DNA from: Rugalucina vietnamica
Lineage: Eukaryota > Mollusca > Bivalvia > Lucinida > Lucinidae
Length of the DNA: 64,000 nucleotides
Assembly: GCA_964017185.1 (NCBI GenBank)
Contig: OZ024879.1
Coordinates: 46,605,383-46,669,382, forward strand
Direction of reading: 5' to 3'
The notes under the pieces were generated by a model that was not told the origin of the DNA, did not search any database, and worked only from the letters and a program-made list of their open reading frames with translations. Of this stretch, positions 23,240-34,338 are shown one piece after another (position 1 is the first letter of the stretch; each line of letters starts with the position of its first letter). Made by a program: the position numbers and the translations under genes.

Positions 23240-25290
23240 TTAACCATTACTGGAGGCTAACTGTCCACTGATTTGTCGCGTTGGTAGACTCGTCGATACA
23301 GTTCCCGAGAACCCAGTGGTAAGTTCCGACGGTTTCATGAAGTCGAGTATATCGTCAACATCGGACATTACACTAGCCATTGTACTGCTGACATCTTGAT
23401 ACGGAATGTTAAGGGCTTCGTATAGGTCCTGTAGAACACAGTCCGTACTATCTGGTACACCCGCGTTGTCACCTTTTTTTAGTGGTTCATTATGGCCGTT
23501 GATAGAGGGTGCCTGATGTACATTATTATCAACTTCATGGATTTTTGTCGTAGGATTACTTTTGTTTACATTACCACTTGCCTCCACAACTTTCCCAACA
23601 GCATGATTACCATTTGTCTTTCTATTAACAATTACAATTTTCCTATTCACTTGTCCATTTTGTACATTTACACTAGCTATTTTACTGTCTACCTGACCAT
23701 TTACAATCACTGCTTCACTGCATGATTTCTTGCCTTGTCTTACGACTTCCACAGCATCAGTCAATGACTTTCTTTTCGCGGCCCTAACATTAGTCGTACT
23801 ATACACACTCCTTGTTGGACTATGAACTTTACGTCCAAACCACTCAGACATCGGACTAACTACTCGGCTATTACACGAACTAGCTGAATCACCCATACTG
23901 TTTTTCCTATCGCGACCAATAATCATACGATCAATAGCAGTCTCTGATCGCGATTTCAACATCATGCCATCGAACTTTGTATTGTCGAAGCCGACTTTAT
24001 TGTTCATTAGGTATTGTTGCACTTTTCCCAAATACGAAACATTGCCATCCCCTGTAAGTTGATTGATAGGTACAAAATTGGCTGGAGTAGCAGGTTGTGA
24101 CTTGGCCTTATCTTCAACCATATCTAAAGTCATAAACATGTCTTTTCTGTTCAAGACAGCATTAGGCCTATTTCTTTTCATGTACGTAAACAGACTCCTT
24201 CTCTTGTCCATTTTATGCGCCGGTGTAAATCTGTTTTTGTCCATTTTCTTGCTTTGCTTGTCATCAATATTCTTAGGAACAACAAATGGATCTAAGTTAT
24301 TAGCAGAATTCTGTTTGTTACTTTCTTTGATATCTTCAGTAGCAGGAACTGAGTTCGAATTTGACACAGTACTATCGGTTTTCATATCACTTGGGTTTAC
24401 ATTTTTCTGAACACTAAATGGTGGATAAGTTATAGGTGCTTTCTGTGATGCCTTCTTTTCAAAAGGATTTGGAGCACAAAATACAGTAGAAGGCTGAATG
24501 TTAGGTTTCTGTCCACTAAATGTAAAACTAGAAAATGTCATTGATTCACTTGTGCCACTTGGTTGACCTCCATGACCTACTACGTCTGTTTGGTTCATTT
24601 CTGTGTTAATCTCACCAGAATTATTCGATACAGCTTGAGCAGAATAAACCACATCACAAGTACTAGAGTTCACTTCTGATTTTGTATTACTGTTTTTAGA
24701 TATACTGGAGTTTAATGAAATGCCATTACTAGTATTAGACACACTTGTGCTGTTATTAGATACACTGGTATGGCAAGGCACAGGGCGAACAACAGGAACA
24801 GTAGGTAGAAATGCAGCGAATTCTGGTAAATCTTCTGATAATTCGCTACAAGCCGAAGACAACGACGAGCATTCTGACCCAGTTTGTTTCGGAACATTGA
24901 ATCTACCCGTTGGAATTTCGGACAACATCGTACCAACAGAAGTATTCCCTGAAGCAGGAAACACTTGATTGCTTTCATTCCCATTTTGAGCAGTTTCGTT
25001 CACTTTTAATGCATTAAAGGCATTAACAACCAAGTTACTGTCTGACCCATTTTGTTGAATACCTCCATTCACTTTCAAACTAGCAATTTCTGTTGTCCCT
25101 GTGGCTAGATTCTGCATTTCAACCGGATTTTGACCAGACTGGCTTTGATTGGATTTGCTCTGGTTGGACTTCAGGGGGATGGGCACCTTCTCCCACATCA
25201 CCATGTGTATCTGAGAGGGCGGGACGGCCGCCTGGGACTGGAAGGTACACACAGGGGGCTGGAGATCATCACAAAGCAGCCATCTACCAC
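23240..25290 (-). CDS. USPL1: USPL1-like exon 5, catalytic Asp and long C-terminal tail
   Basis: It begins GRWLLCDDLQPPVCTFQ, which supplies the candidate Asp, then some 660 codons of Asn/Ser/Val-rich sequence to the stop at 23240-23242. A basic patch (AHKMDKRRSLFTYMKRNR) and KRKSLTDA suggest nuclear localisation. A hydrophobic-acidic stretch EFAAFLPTVPVV could be a SUMO-interaction motif; this is only a guess. Confidence 0.85.
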
Positions 25291-28200
25291 CTGGAATTAT
25301 ATAAATAGTCTGTTAATTGTATCTATTCCTTGACTTTCTATTCTTACTTGACAATTAAATATTGATACAAGGCTTTAAAATAAAGTCAAGTCAGTTTAAC
25401 ATCATTACAGCTCTCTGCAATGCTGATTTCAATAACTCATGGAAATGTCAAGGCTCTCAAAATTATCTTTTTCTTTTCTACAAATCTACAATACTTTAAA
25501 GAAACCTTATTATAACACAGTCTCACTTATAAACTGATCAGCTTCCATGGATCCCAAAGACAGCATTACAATTAGGCTGACCTATACTAAACTCTTATCT
25601 GCTATAACCTATATGTAACAGATATATTCATGAATATTATTGAAAATTAAGTACATAAATTAAATATGAGCCACCGCATGGGAAAACCAACAATCAGCAG
25701 GCGAAAACAAAGGCGCAGATCAGCTTCGCAGTAACTGTGAAGCTGATCAGCGCCTTTGTTTTTGCTACACGGGTAGTACAATTCCTCTTCTTTTTAAATC
25801 CAAATTTCCAAGCTTCTAACCATATTCAGTAATTGTACAGCCCGGTTTGTGTCAGACCTGGTCGGAAACCCCGAACACCGGTTTTCTTGCGTCTCGGCTC
25901 ATTTAAATATTGTACCTGTAGGGTCTCTGAGCCAGGCTATGAAGTGGTCTGGATTGTTGAGGTACTGCACCACCCCAGTGACTGTGTACAGGTATCCTTG
26001 GTGATCAAAGTCCAGTTTCCTCCAGTTGTTATGGGGTAAACCTTCGGTGAAGTGTAGCAAGAGGCAGTCAGATAACCTGAAAACAGAAATAGAAGAGAAT
26101 GTACATGTAAACATACACATACAAATCAAAGTTTTAATTGTGAAGACATCTAAAATCATGTGGTTATTACATGTATATTTTTGTTGTATTCATGAGTAAT
26201 CCTTTTTTAATTTGGATATATGAGAACTGCAGAACAAACCCTCTGCCTCCTTATTAAGTAAAGATCAAACCTTCCTGACTGCACAGGTCTGCTTGTAATG
26301 TTTTTAGCAAAATGGCTCATATTACATACCCACAATAAGAAAACATCTTATTTGGTATACTCTTAACAAGCCATACCAAAGGTTTTAACAATGCAAATTC
26401 TGGCTGGACACCCAAGGTCTATGCTACTTGCAAGCTCAGATTACATTGTATTTGTACAGCAGGCAAAACAAATCAATATACTTACTGGTCATACACCATG
26501 GTCCTTCTGGCCTCGTTGAACCCACAGAGAGCGCAGGATTTGACATGTGATGGCTCTGTGATCTGGAAATCTTTTACGACAGCAGGCAGGGTGGGCAGGA
26601 CTTTCTCGAATGCCTCCTGTTCGGCGTATCCACACTTGCTGCATTGTACCCAGAAAGTGTAATTCAGCTTGAACAATTTCTCAATGTTGGGATTTTCTCG
26701 GATTAAGGACGACATTGTGAACACAGGACTGTCGTCTCTGCCCCGCTCAAGCTGCAGTTTCGGCTGTAAAGCATGCCACACTTGTTCCCGTATAGAACTC
26801 ATTTCATCTTCAATCTGGCTTGCTTTCAAGGAATCGCTCATCTCAGTATTTCCATTTAGGTTTGAGCTGGTAACCAGCGATTGGCCACTGGTCTGGTTCC
26901 CAGCACCTGTTTTAACATCTAGGGCACCATCTGGACTGACCAACTTCATTTCCACATTACAGCCATCTTGACTAGAGCATGCCGGGTGGATTTCCGAATG
27001 TCTATTTTTAGAACTGAATAGAACTGACACTTTCTCAGCTTTGATTGTTTCTAACAGCTCCTGTGCTTGTTTTTGAGCCTTTACAAGTTTATAAACAACA
27101 GAATCTTGGTTGAAATTGTCACTGAACACAATCTGCTGAACATGTCTGTTGTGTACGAGTAGACACTGAACAGCGTCTAACCAGCACAGTGCCTCTTTGT
27201 TACGCCACTGAATAAACTTTTTGGGATAAGTGAAGAAAGTTTTAGCTTGCTTAATCACAGCTGTTCTCTCCTTCGCTGAACTGGTTGAACTTTTGGAGCA
27301 AGAACTTGATCTACCATTCACTACACCTTTTACCACTCTGCCATTTTGATGTGATTTAATGTCATTTGTGTTACTATTTATAGCACCATTAAATGTAATC
27401 TTATTGAGCTTAATGGGAGGTTCAGATTTTGACACTTGCCTTGAATGGCCATCTTTGGTTGAAAATTTAAATTCTTCAAATGCTTTCGCGTCACTGCTAT
27501 TATTTGAAGAACTAGGGCTTATTCTGTCAGCTGAATTTGAATTATGATTTCCATGTTCATTAATACTGTGTGTGCCATTTGATAAACCGTTAAATTTCAA
27601 AGAATTGGAATGATTTGAAGTGGATGTGAAAGGATTTCCGTTTGTTAGTGGACCATTTTTACTGCCCATTCCTGGCTGGATTCGGCTGAATCTCTGTGTC
27701 TTGGTGAAACCCCTCGAGTTGGACCTCTGATCAGTTTGTGTGCCTGAAACAGAATGAAAAGAAAATTTTCATAAATTTACATTTTCATAAATAAGCTTGC
27801 TTAGCAATTATAGCCCTAACTTTGTGATTAAACTGACAAACTTATTTTAAATATTCTTTTATGGCTCAGTTGAAAGAAATTTACATTGCATTATGCGTTT
27901 GACTTGATTCGTAATTTGTAACATCTCCAACAATTTTTCAGTCATGCGAAGATATACTAAGACCAGCTGAGTGCTAAAACCAGTACTTTGGCAAGTAAAT
28001 GTATCTTGCTCATGGACAAAACCTTGTGCAGGACATTTCAGTTCAGAGTTGACCCTCTATCACTAGGCCACCACAAGCTCAATATGCAGTTTTGCACCTA
28101 TTATGCAAGAGGTCTGGTTCAAGACAAGTTTGGTGAAGAATATAATCTTACCGACAGTGAAAACTTATTGTCAGATTAAAATGAATTAGAAACATACACA

Positions 28201-29751
28201 ATATCCCTTTTCCAGAATTACAATGGTACTTGCCAATGACTGATCTGAAGGCTTTGCCGTTGTTTCTGGCGTATCCAGCCATCCTGGTCTGCAGCGCCAC
28301 CTGGGCTTCAGGTACACTGGGGCCGACATCTCGCGGCTTGGGGACGTCAATATGGTTGAAACTACGAGTGTAGGTGACGCAGAAGTTGGTGGACCCCACA
28401 GGATAGCTACACTGTAAAAGAGAAGGAAAAATATAAGTCCTTAGGTTAAAGTGCAGAAAAAAACAATAGGCAATGAATTTTACCAAAAATTTAACACCTT
28501 TTCACAAGTTCTCATCTCAGTACATGTATAGCTATATAGGTATGAGACGCGATGCCAGAAAACCGGTCTACGGGGTTTCCGACCAGGAGCCACACAAACC
28601 GGCCTGTACAGTCACAGAAGCAGGCTTTAGGCTTAGAACTTCGTATTTACGTAGAGGAGGAATTTTACTATCCGTGTAGCAAAAACAAAGGCGCTGATCA
28701 GTGTGCAGTTACTGCACAGGCTCGGATGATCTGCGCCTTTGTTTTCGCATCTATATAGGCAAAAAACAGACTTTCTCAAGACACGGCTCGTATTAAGACT
28801 GCAAAAAAAGCCTTTTGTTTTTATTACTTTCTTAAGATGTTGGTTCGATGAGTTATTGCTTTAAGTCCCAATCAACAATTTTTCTGTCATGTCAGGACAA
28901 CTACCTTGGTTGTATCAATACAATGGGGATTAAAATTACCATATTTCTTCTAATTAGGGCACATAAAGTAAACATATCTCACCTTTTATATCGTAAAACT
29001 GGGGTATACCTATTTTTAGGTATTAATGTTAATGTTACGTACCTGTGGGTTTTCACAAAGAACAATGGCCTCATCTAGATTGAGCTGGTATGAGTGGAGG
29101 AAGCTCCTCTTGTTGTTAACTTGCTCACCTTGCTCACCTTTTATATATAGTAAGACTGAGGTCTACCTATTTTTCTTATTTTTGATCCAAAGCATGGATT
29201 GTGGGTACTCGTAGAGGCGGTTCTAACGTGTACCCATAATCAATGTTTTGAGCATAAATTGTAAAAACATCAAATTTTTTCCAATGAAATTTTCAATTTT
29301 CACAGCTGAAAAAAGTCGCTGTAAAAATGTATAATTTTTCACCAATGAATTTTTCAATTTTTACAGCTGAAAAAAGTCTCTGTATATTTCATGGGTAAGT
29401 TTTCGTAATGATCGTCATGTGTTGCAAGAAAGAAACAGCCTGGTAACCAAAAGCAAGATTTTAATGTAATGCTACATACCTGTGGGTTTTCACAAAGAAC
29501 AATGGCCTCATCTAGGTTGAGCTGGTATGAGTGGAGGAAACTCCTCTTGTTAGTAGCTTGACAAAGTAGACATAGCTCACCTTTTATAAAGTAAAACTGG
29601 GGGATACCTATTTTTAGGCATTACTGTTAACGCTACTTACCTGTGGGTTTTCACAGAGAACAATGGCCTCATCTAGGTTGAGCTGGTATGAGTGGAGGAA
29701 GCTCCTCTTGTTATTAGCTTGACAAAGTAGACATAGCTCACCATCGGTCAT
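23240..29751 (-). CDS. USPL1: USPL1-like SUMO isopeptidase (five-exon gene model)
   Basis: Join of 29751-29641, 28411-28234, 27743-26486, 26076-25916 and 25290-23240, about 1252 residues (human USPL1 is about 1090). All four junctions keep phase. Family role, from knowledge: a nuclear SUMO-specific cysteine protease linked to Cajal bodies, with an N-terminal cysteine-rich segment and a USP-like fold. Seen here: CLLCQ in exon 1; NPQ|CSYPVG across junction 1, like the human ENLQC-type segment; QWRNKEALCWLD with the candidate nucleophile Cys (codon 27186-27184); two Cys pairs near the end of exon 3 (CSKCG, CALCG); HFTEGLP in exon 4; NPDHFIAW with the candidate His; WLLCDDL with the candidate Asp on exon 5. 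The long C-terminal exon is Asn/Ser-rich with no recognised domain. Whether ATG 29751 is the true start is unsure: it directly follows an acceptor-like 'tttgcag', so a 5' exon may exist. Confidence 0.85.
25669..25902 (-). mobile_element. MITE-A in a USPL1-like intron
   Basis: Full-length reverse copy with termini 'gagccaccgcatgggaaaac' and 'tcttgcgtctcggctc' and hairpin arms 'aacaaaggcgcagatcagct' / 'agctgatcagcgcctttgtt'. It sits 13 bases from the donor of exon 4. Confidence 0.8.
25916..26076 (-). CDS. USPL1: USPL1-like exon 4, catalytic His
   Basis: The first codon is split (CA|G) and the exon reads LSDCLLLHFTEGLPHNNWRK to HFIAWLRDPT. The acceptor is 'tctgttttcag', the donor G|GTACAA. NPDHFIAW carries the candidate catalytic His. 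Confidence 0.85.
26486..27743 (-). CDS. USPL1: USPL1-like exon 3, catalytic Cys and zinc-type cysteines
   Basis: About 418 codons. The acceptor is 'ctgtttcag' and the donor A|GTAAGT. A low-complexity Asn/Ser-rich stretch leads to FFTYPKKFIQWRNKEALCWLD, where ALCWLD is the protease Cys box. The end holds QCSKCGY and KSCALCG, two CxxC pairs that probably bind zinc as in the USP fingers. Confidence 0.85.
27955..28080 (+). repeat. Dispersed repeat fragment in a USPL1-like intron
   Basis: The text 'aaaccagtactttggcaagt' followed by 'tgtatcttgctcatggacaa' and 'ctatcactaggccacc' matches the family at 5855-6030. Confidence 0.45.
28234..28411 (-). CDS. USPL1: USPL1-like exon 2
   Basis: Begins CSYPVGSTNFC after 'ctcttttacag' and ends FRSVI plus one base. 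Only the donor at 28233 (G|GCAAGT, a GC donor) keeps the frame into the strong acceptor of exon 3. A GT donor four bases on ('aa|gtacca') would need a weaker acceptor, 'tcagag', inside exon 3. The end coordinate therefore depends on this choice. Confidence 0.7.
28542..28792 (+). mobile_element. MITE-A in a USPL1-like intron
   Basis: Blocks in order: 'gagacgcgatgccagaaaac', 'ggggtttccgaccagg', 'cacaaaccggcctgtacag', the hairpin region 'aacaaaggcgctgatcag', and the end 'caagacacggctc'. The hairpin is partly mismatched. Confidence 0.75.
28957..28983 (-). pseudogene. Truncated duplicate of USPL1-like exon 1 (copy D)
   Basis: Only the first part of the exon is left ('ggtgagatatgtttacttta' against 'ggtgagctatgtctactttg' in copy A), again preceded by the MITE-B-like 'agttttacgatataaaa' fragment. 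Confidence 0.45.
29043..29129 (-). pseudogene. Duplicate of USPL1-like exon 1 (copy C)
   Basis: It reads GEQVNNKRSFLHSY to CENPQ in frame with a GTACGT donor. A 15-base in-frame deletion removes the CLLC cysteine pair. A MITE-B copy (29135-29411) separates it from copy B. Confidence 0.6.
29135..29411 (-). mobile_element. MITE-B between USPL1-like exon copies B and C
   Basis: It carries 'tttatatatagtaagactga', a shortened hairpin ('tgggtactcgtagaggc', 'ggttctaacgtgtaccc'), an internal direct duplication of about 70 bp ('acagctgaaaaaagtc' twice), and the terminus 'gggtaagttttcgtaatg'. Confidence 0.7.
29480..29581 (-). pseudogene. Duplicate of USPL1-like exon 1 (copy B)
   Basis: It reads GELCLLCQATNK to CENPQ without a stop and keeps a donor (CAG|GTATGT), but lacks the MTD codons and the pyrimidine-rich acceptor. 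Upstream is a MITE-B-like fragment ('gttttactttataaaaggtg'). It differs from copy A by only a few bases. It could be spliced only if the weak 'aaaag' acceptor is used. Confidence 0.65.
29641..29751 (-). CDS. USPL1: USPL1-like exon 1 (copy A)
   Basis: Thirty-seven codons start MTDGELCLLCQANNK and end CENPQ, in phase 0 with a GTAAGT donor. The preceding 'tatttgcag' is a good acceptor, so the ATG may be internal to a longer message. The CxxC pair and the NPQ|CSYPVG junction resemble the cysteine-rich N-terminal part of vertebrate USPL1. Decayed copies of this exon follow at 29480-29581, 29043-29129 and 28957-28983. Confidence 0.75.
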
Positions 29752-29817
29752 CTGCAAATACACAGGCAAATGTTATAGCTAGACATGTACAATAAACAGC
29801 AAATATTGGATACACTT

Positions 29818-29992
29818 TATTTGAGCCGTGTCATCAGCACCTTTGTTTTCGCTACACAGATAGTAGAATACATCTACTTTCTAAAATCAAAATTTCAAAC
29901 TTCTAGCCATCTTCTGTGCTTGTATGGTGCGGTTTGTGTTGGACCTGTTCAAAAAACACATTGTTCAATGGTTTTTCTATTGACTCAAATGA
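29818..29992 (-). mobile_element. MITE-A with internal deletion
   Basis: The terminus 'tgagccgtgtcat' is joined directly to 'cagcacctttgttttcgcta', so one hairpin arm is lost. The rest of the reverse-order blocks run to 'tttttctattgactca'. Confidence 0.65.
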
Positions 29993-30192
29993 AAACTGCT
30001 TCTTATCACGTGCAGCTCTACAGCCTGGTTTGTTTTAGACATGAACAGTAAAAACTACAAAGACTTTTTCTCATAGCATCTCAGCATGCTTCTCAGTTCT
30101 TACCTAATCTTTTAATACTGAGCTAATCAATTTCTAATCATAGCATAATGAAATTATTTTACTTACATCTAATTTGATGACAACATAAAAAA

Positions 30193-30224
<32 letters not shown>

Positions 30225-30305
30225 TAATGCCCTATGTAAATATGCTTCAAATCTGGCTCTAAGCAATGTTTGTGACGCTGACCTTATTCATCATTATTGA
30301 AAGAA

Positions 30306-30308
30306 ATA

Positions 30309-30349
<41 letters not shown>

Positions 30350-30361
30350 ACAACAACAACT
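30306..30361. repeat. (CAT)n/(CAA)n microsatellite
   Basis: About 14 CAT triplets followed by four CAA triplets. Confidence 0.95.
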
Positions 30362-30598
30362 CAGGATGGTCTCAGCATTATCAAAGGACAAAAGATCTGC
30401 TGAAAAAGTCACAAAACACTGAGTGGAGAAATCATAGCTCAGAATGTAAGACCAATAAATAAAGTGAACGACTACATGATGGGGCATTAATTAAAAATAT
30501 CAGACTGAAATAAATCTCTGCCTTCTTAGCCTTCAATTTTCCACAGTTTATGTTGGGACGAAGCCACAGCATCCTCGGAATGAACCAGTACTCTGGGG

Positions 30599-31129
30599 TA
30601 GTGATGGGCCGATGATCGATTATAATCGAAAGCTAGTTGGTTTGGGCTTCCAATTGAGATAATCAATAGTAAAATGCAGCAATCGATTGTAATCGGTTTC
30701 AAGACTAAGGGTGTAGAAAATTTTACTTTGTGCTTTTTACATTTGACAAAGTTTAAGGTTAGTTAAAAATTTCACAGTTTGAGATAGATCTCACTATCAT
30801 AACTTGTACTTGCATATATAACTACTTTGGAGCAATTTTTCTTCTTCATTTTCTTCAAAATATCAGAACAGAAAGGTAAAAATTTGTAAATGCATGCCAT
30901 CTTATGTTCATGTAAGTGGAATTGTTCTATATAAATTCTGTAGTCATATCTAACAGACTTAATGGCTCTCTCCTTGACCCCTCAGTCTGCATGGTGATGA
31001 CACGCATGCTTGGCAATTGCACATTATGTAGCTAATTGAACTGATTATACAATCGATAGCTAGTTGGTTTAGTCCTTCCCATTATAAACCGATAATCGAT
31101 TGCAATTTCAAACCGATGGCCCAACACTA
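30599..31129. mobile_element. hAT-type MITE (TAGTGATGGG termini)
   Basis: It starts 'tagtgatgggccgatgatcg' and ends 'aaaccgatggcccaacacta'. The 8 bp flanks are 'ctctgggg' (30591-30598) and 'ctctggga' (31130-31137), matching in seven of eight positions. The interior repeats 'atagctagttggttt' in inverted form. It lies in a dispersed repeat of the 5855-6030 family, which continues on both sides. Confidence 0.8.
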
Positions 31130-31195
31130 CTCTGGGAGTACACAACACGGTGCCATACATGTGGATCGGACCCAGGACCTCAAGATTAACAGGTA

Positions 31196-31812
31196 GGGAA
31201 AAGATATTGCTTTATAGAGTATCTATAAATTTATAGAGCTTCTTTAAATTTATAGTACAAATGTTCTATAAATTTATAGATCAAACAGGTAATCCGTCTT
31301 CGAAACTTCACAGAATGAAAACCGCATCCCGAAACCTTGTCCACATTTTTGTCTAGGGCCTGCGCAACCAAATGTCATTCGTTTTTGCATGGGATGTGTA
31401 GTTTGCTGTAGAAGCTGCAGCAGCATTGAAAACAATGCATCATGTATTATATCATGTATGTTTAGTATAGTGACTTCCAGAGCTGGATTTATCATCATAG
31501 TTGTTCCAGCTATCTTTTTGGACGCAATCTGGAATAAATAGGTCAGACTCAATTATATGCATAGTTCAATCTTGAATTAGAAAAGATGCTTGTTTTCTTT
31601 GCAACATCATCAACAAAATACACATCCCGTGCAATAATGGAAGACATTCCGTGGTTTTCATTCTGAAAGTGAATCTGCCATGTACTCCAAACACCTCAGA
31701 GTATTATATGGATTATTCAGTAATGTTTCGCAGACAGATTACCTGTTTGAGAAAATTTGTACTATAAATTCACAGAAACTCTATAAATTTATAGATACTC
31801 TATACATTAATA
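31196..31812. mobile_element. Inverted-repeat element with AT-rich ~70 bp arms
   Basis: Left arm 'agagtatctataaatttata' through 'caaacaggtaatc'; right arm 'gattacctgtttg' through 'tataaatttatagatactct'. Further in, 'cagaatgaaaaccgcatccc' pairs with the reverse complement of 'ccgtggttttcattctgaaa'. No target-site duplication or transposase could be settled. A 92-codon open frame inside has no recognised domain. Confidence 0.65.
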
Positions 31813-31902
31813 TCTTTCAACTACTGACAGTAGCTGATTTATAGTATGATCATCCAACGCTATGTCACCGTGCTCCCCATTTAAAATTGTTTACATTGGT
31901 AA

Positions 31903-33793
31903 GTCGTCTAACACGGCCAACAAACCTTTAAATGCGTAACCGCCGGTTAAGAAAGAAAATCCGATTCACGCCCTTCCGGCTGCGCATATGATGACCAAGA
32001 AAAGGTAAACAAAACATACACTACTAGGATCGATTGATGATTATATTTTAGTACAGAAATATATCGATTATCTATGAATGCTATTTTGTCACTTATTTAC
32101 TATTGTAAGTCAGCACCAAAGTAGCTCGCAAAATAATTTGATGGTCTTTGAGTAATTTATTCCCTTCTTCGAACCTGGTATTCCAACAAGGCCAAAGTCG
32201 GCGAAATACAACTAAAAATTGGACAATTTGCTGGTAAATATCAAATTTTAGTGATTGTTCCACGACAAATTTACAGATATGTATTAACTAAATTTCATCT
32301 GATGTCTGTGCCGGTATTTCGTTGTGTTAGTGCCCAGCATTATCGATTTGAAGGTAAGGAAAAGATGGGTACGCATTTTAGTGTTGTGCCGATTAATCGA
32401 AATAATCGATAACTATCGGAATCTAGCTTCTATCGGTAGCTATCGATCGGAATTTTCCACTATCGATTAATCGAAATTAAATACATGATTGTATAGTAAA
32501 AACATTTACTAACATAAAATGTTGTTACAAATTCAATTCATTTGTCACAATAATGCCTCCTTATGTCTGCCTTCATTTAGACTTGAATGCATTGTTAATA
32601 TTCACTTATTAAAGCATCACTTGACAGTCTTCACCGTTTATAGTTAGGTTTTTTCTATGCTATGTGCTACAGCAATATTCTATCACATGGTCACTTTATC
32701 ATTTGTAGAAAATGTGGCCTTAATATATTGGCTATGTTCAATTTAAATACAGAGAAGGGGCATGATGCAGTGACTTGTCACTACATTGTCAAATACTGAG
32801 CATTTTTAATCACTTCACTGGTTAATGTAAGGGGAACATACATTTCGATTGTACAATCGATAATCAATCGACTAATGTGCTCCGATAATCGATAGTGATT
32901 TTCGCAACCGATACCCAACACTAACGCATTTAATCATTAAAATATGAAGGGCATATTTCAAGATACGTTTGAAAACCTCAACCTGTTCAAGTTATGGTAT
33001 TTATTTCCCTGTAGACATAAAACCAAGAAAAAAACAAATTAAAGTATATAGAATGCTGTAAAATCGTCTTCATGAACAGGAATATCATGCATGTGAACTA
33101 TTGTATTGCATGTATTTCATAGACAGTTTGTATTATTTTATATCAAACATTTTCACTGCAAATATCACAAACACACAAAATTTGAGTGAGCACCTATTAA
33201 GAAAGGACGAGAGAATGTAACAATAATCTTCAGCGTAAAACAATTAACAAAAACAAAAACTTTAATACATGTGTTCTATAATGATTATATTGCTATCATT
33301 CTAATGATTAAATTCGTAACCGAAATGTTGACACAGCTTTTAACCACATATGCATAGAATGCATTGGCCAGAGGCAACGAAATTGTCACCAGACCTGTAA
33401 CAATGTTAAAATCATCTGCGCACTGTATTGCTTTCTGTTAATATGGACGTAATGAGCGGAAATCTAAAAATATCCCTGCGACTGACCCACATTTTCGTCG
33501 TGTACAATGCAATCCCAGCATGTGTTTTGGGGTAGGGAATAAAAATCATGATTATAAAGAATAATTTCTGGAAATCCTTTGGGGTCCAAATATAGCAATG
33601 TCTAACTAATAAAATAGCATTGAGAGAATTATAAAATTTGTCTTCGAATCGAAATTTTTTACTCGGAAACACGAGCTGCAAAAGCTTGTTTACCTTTTGT
33701 TGGTCATCTGATGCGAAACCGGAAGGACATGAATCGGATTTCTTTTCTTAACCGCGGTTACGCATTTAAAGGTTTGTTAGCCGTGTCTAAGAA
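31903..33793. mobile_element. 1.9 kb element with ~110 bp inverted termini
   Basis: The left arm includes 'caaacctttaaatgcgtaac', 'aatccgattc' and 'gatgaccaa', ending near 32012. The right arm (33688-33793) carries the same strings inverted ('gttacgcatttaaaggtttg', 'gaatcggatt', 'ttggtcatc'). The interior has no long open frame, so it looks non-autonomous. A hAT-type MITE (32379-32923) is nested inside. Confidence 0.75.
32379..32923. mobile_element. hAT-type MITE nested in the 1.9 kb element
   Basis: It begins 'tagtgttgtgccgattaatc' and ends 'gcaaccgatacccaacacta', with the identical 8 bp flanks 'acgcattt' at 32371-32378 and 32924-32931. Multiple 'atcgat' and 'taatcga' motifs fill the subterminal parts. 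The termini relate it to 30599-31129. Confidence 0.85.
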
Positions 33794-34300
33794 ACCCACA
33801 CAACTCGCCTCTCTGCCGCTTTGTTGTACGCAAGTGGTCAAGTTCAGAGAATAAACAAAGTCAAAGGAGCGTTCAGCGAGCGCAGGTGTTGTTGAACGCG
33901 CCTCACTTCTGTACATGACTACCGGTTCATTGCTAAATAAGAATAACATGGCAATCTGAAAATAATGTCAAAAATATCAATAGTATCATTGAAGCATGAA
34001 GGCGTGAACGTTGGAAAACGTCACAAATGTAACCCGGCAGCCTACAATTGACAGTTTGGAGTAGAAATGAGATTCAATTCATTAGGATTTTGGGTCCGTG
34101 GATTCCAGATTAATTGAGTATTGTGTGTCATTAAGATCTGCGTTTATTTATGACTGTCAGCTCACCTTTTCTTCAAAGAATTCAACATAATTGGGGCACA
34201 TGTTCAAGCCGCGCCATGTTCTTTCAGACTGGTATGGGATAGGTGTACCTCAAAACAGTGTGTTTCTGGTCACTTCGGTCCTAGTCCGTGAAAAGGCCAT
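33794..34300. other. No supported gene
   Basis: No coding or repeat signal that I can support. Confidence 0.45.
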
Positions 34301-34338
34301 TTCCCTCCCAGTCATTTCGCCTCTTATTTCCACGCTAT

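Noticed and set aside
24063-24410. 115-codon plus-strand frame
   Set aside because: Antisense shadow of the USPL1-like last exon; hydrophobic residues arise from the opposite-strand Asn/Lys codons.
31274-31552. 92-codon open frame as an upstream USPL1-like exon
   Set aside because: It lies inside an inverted-repeat element and shows no similarity to USPL1 N-termini.
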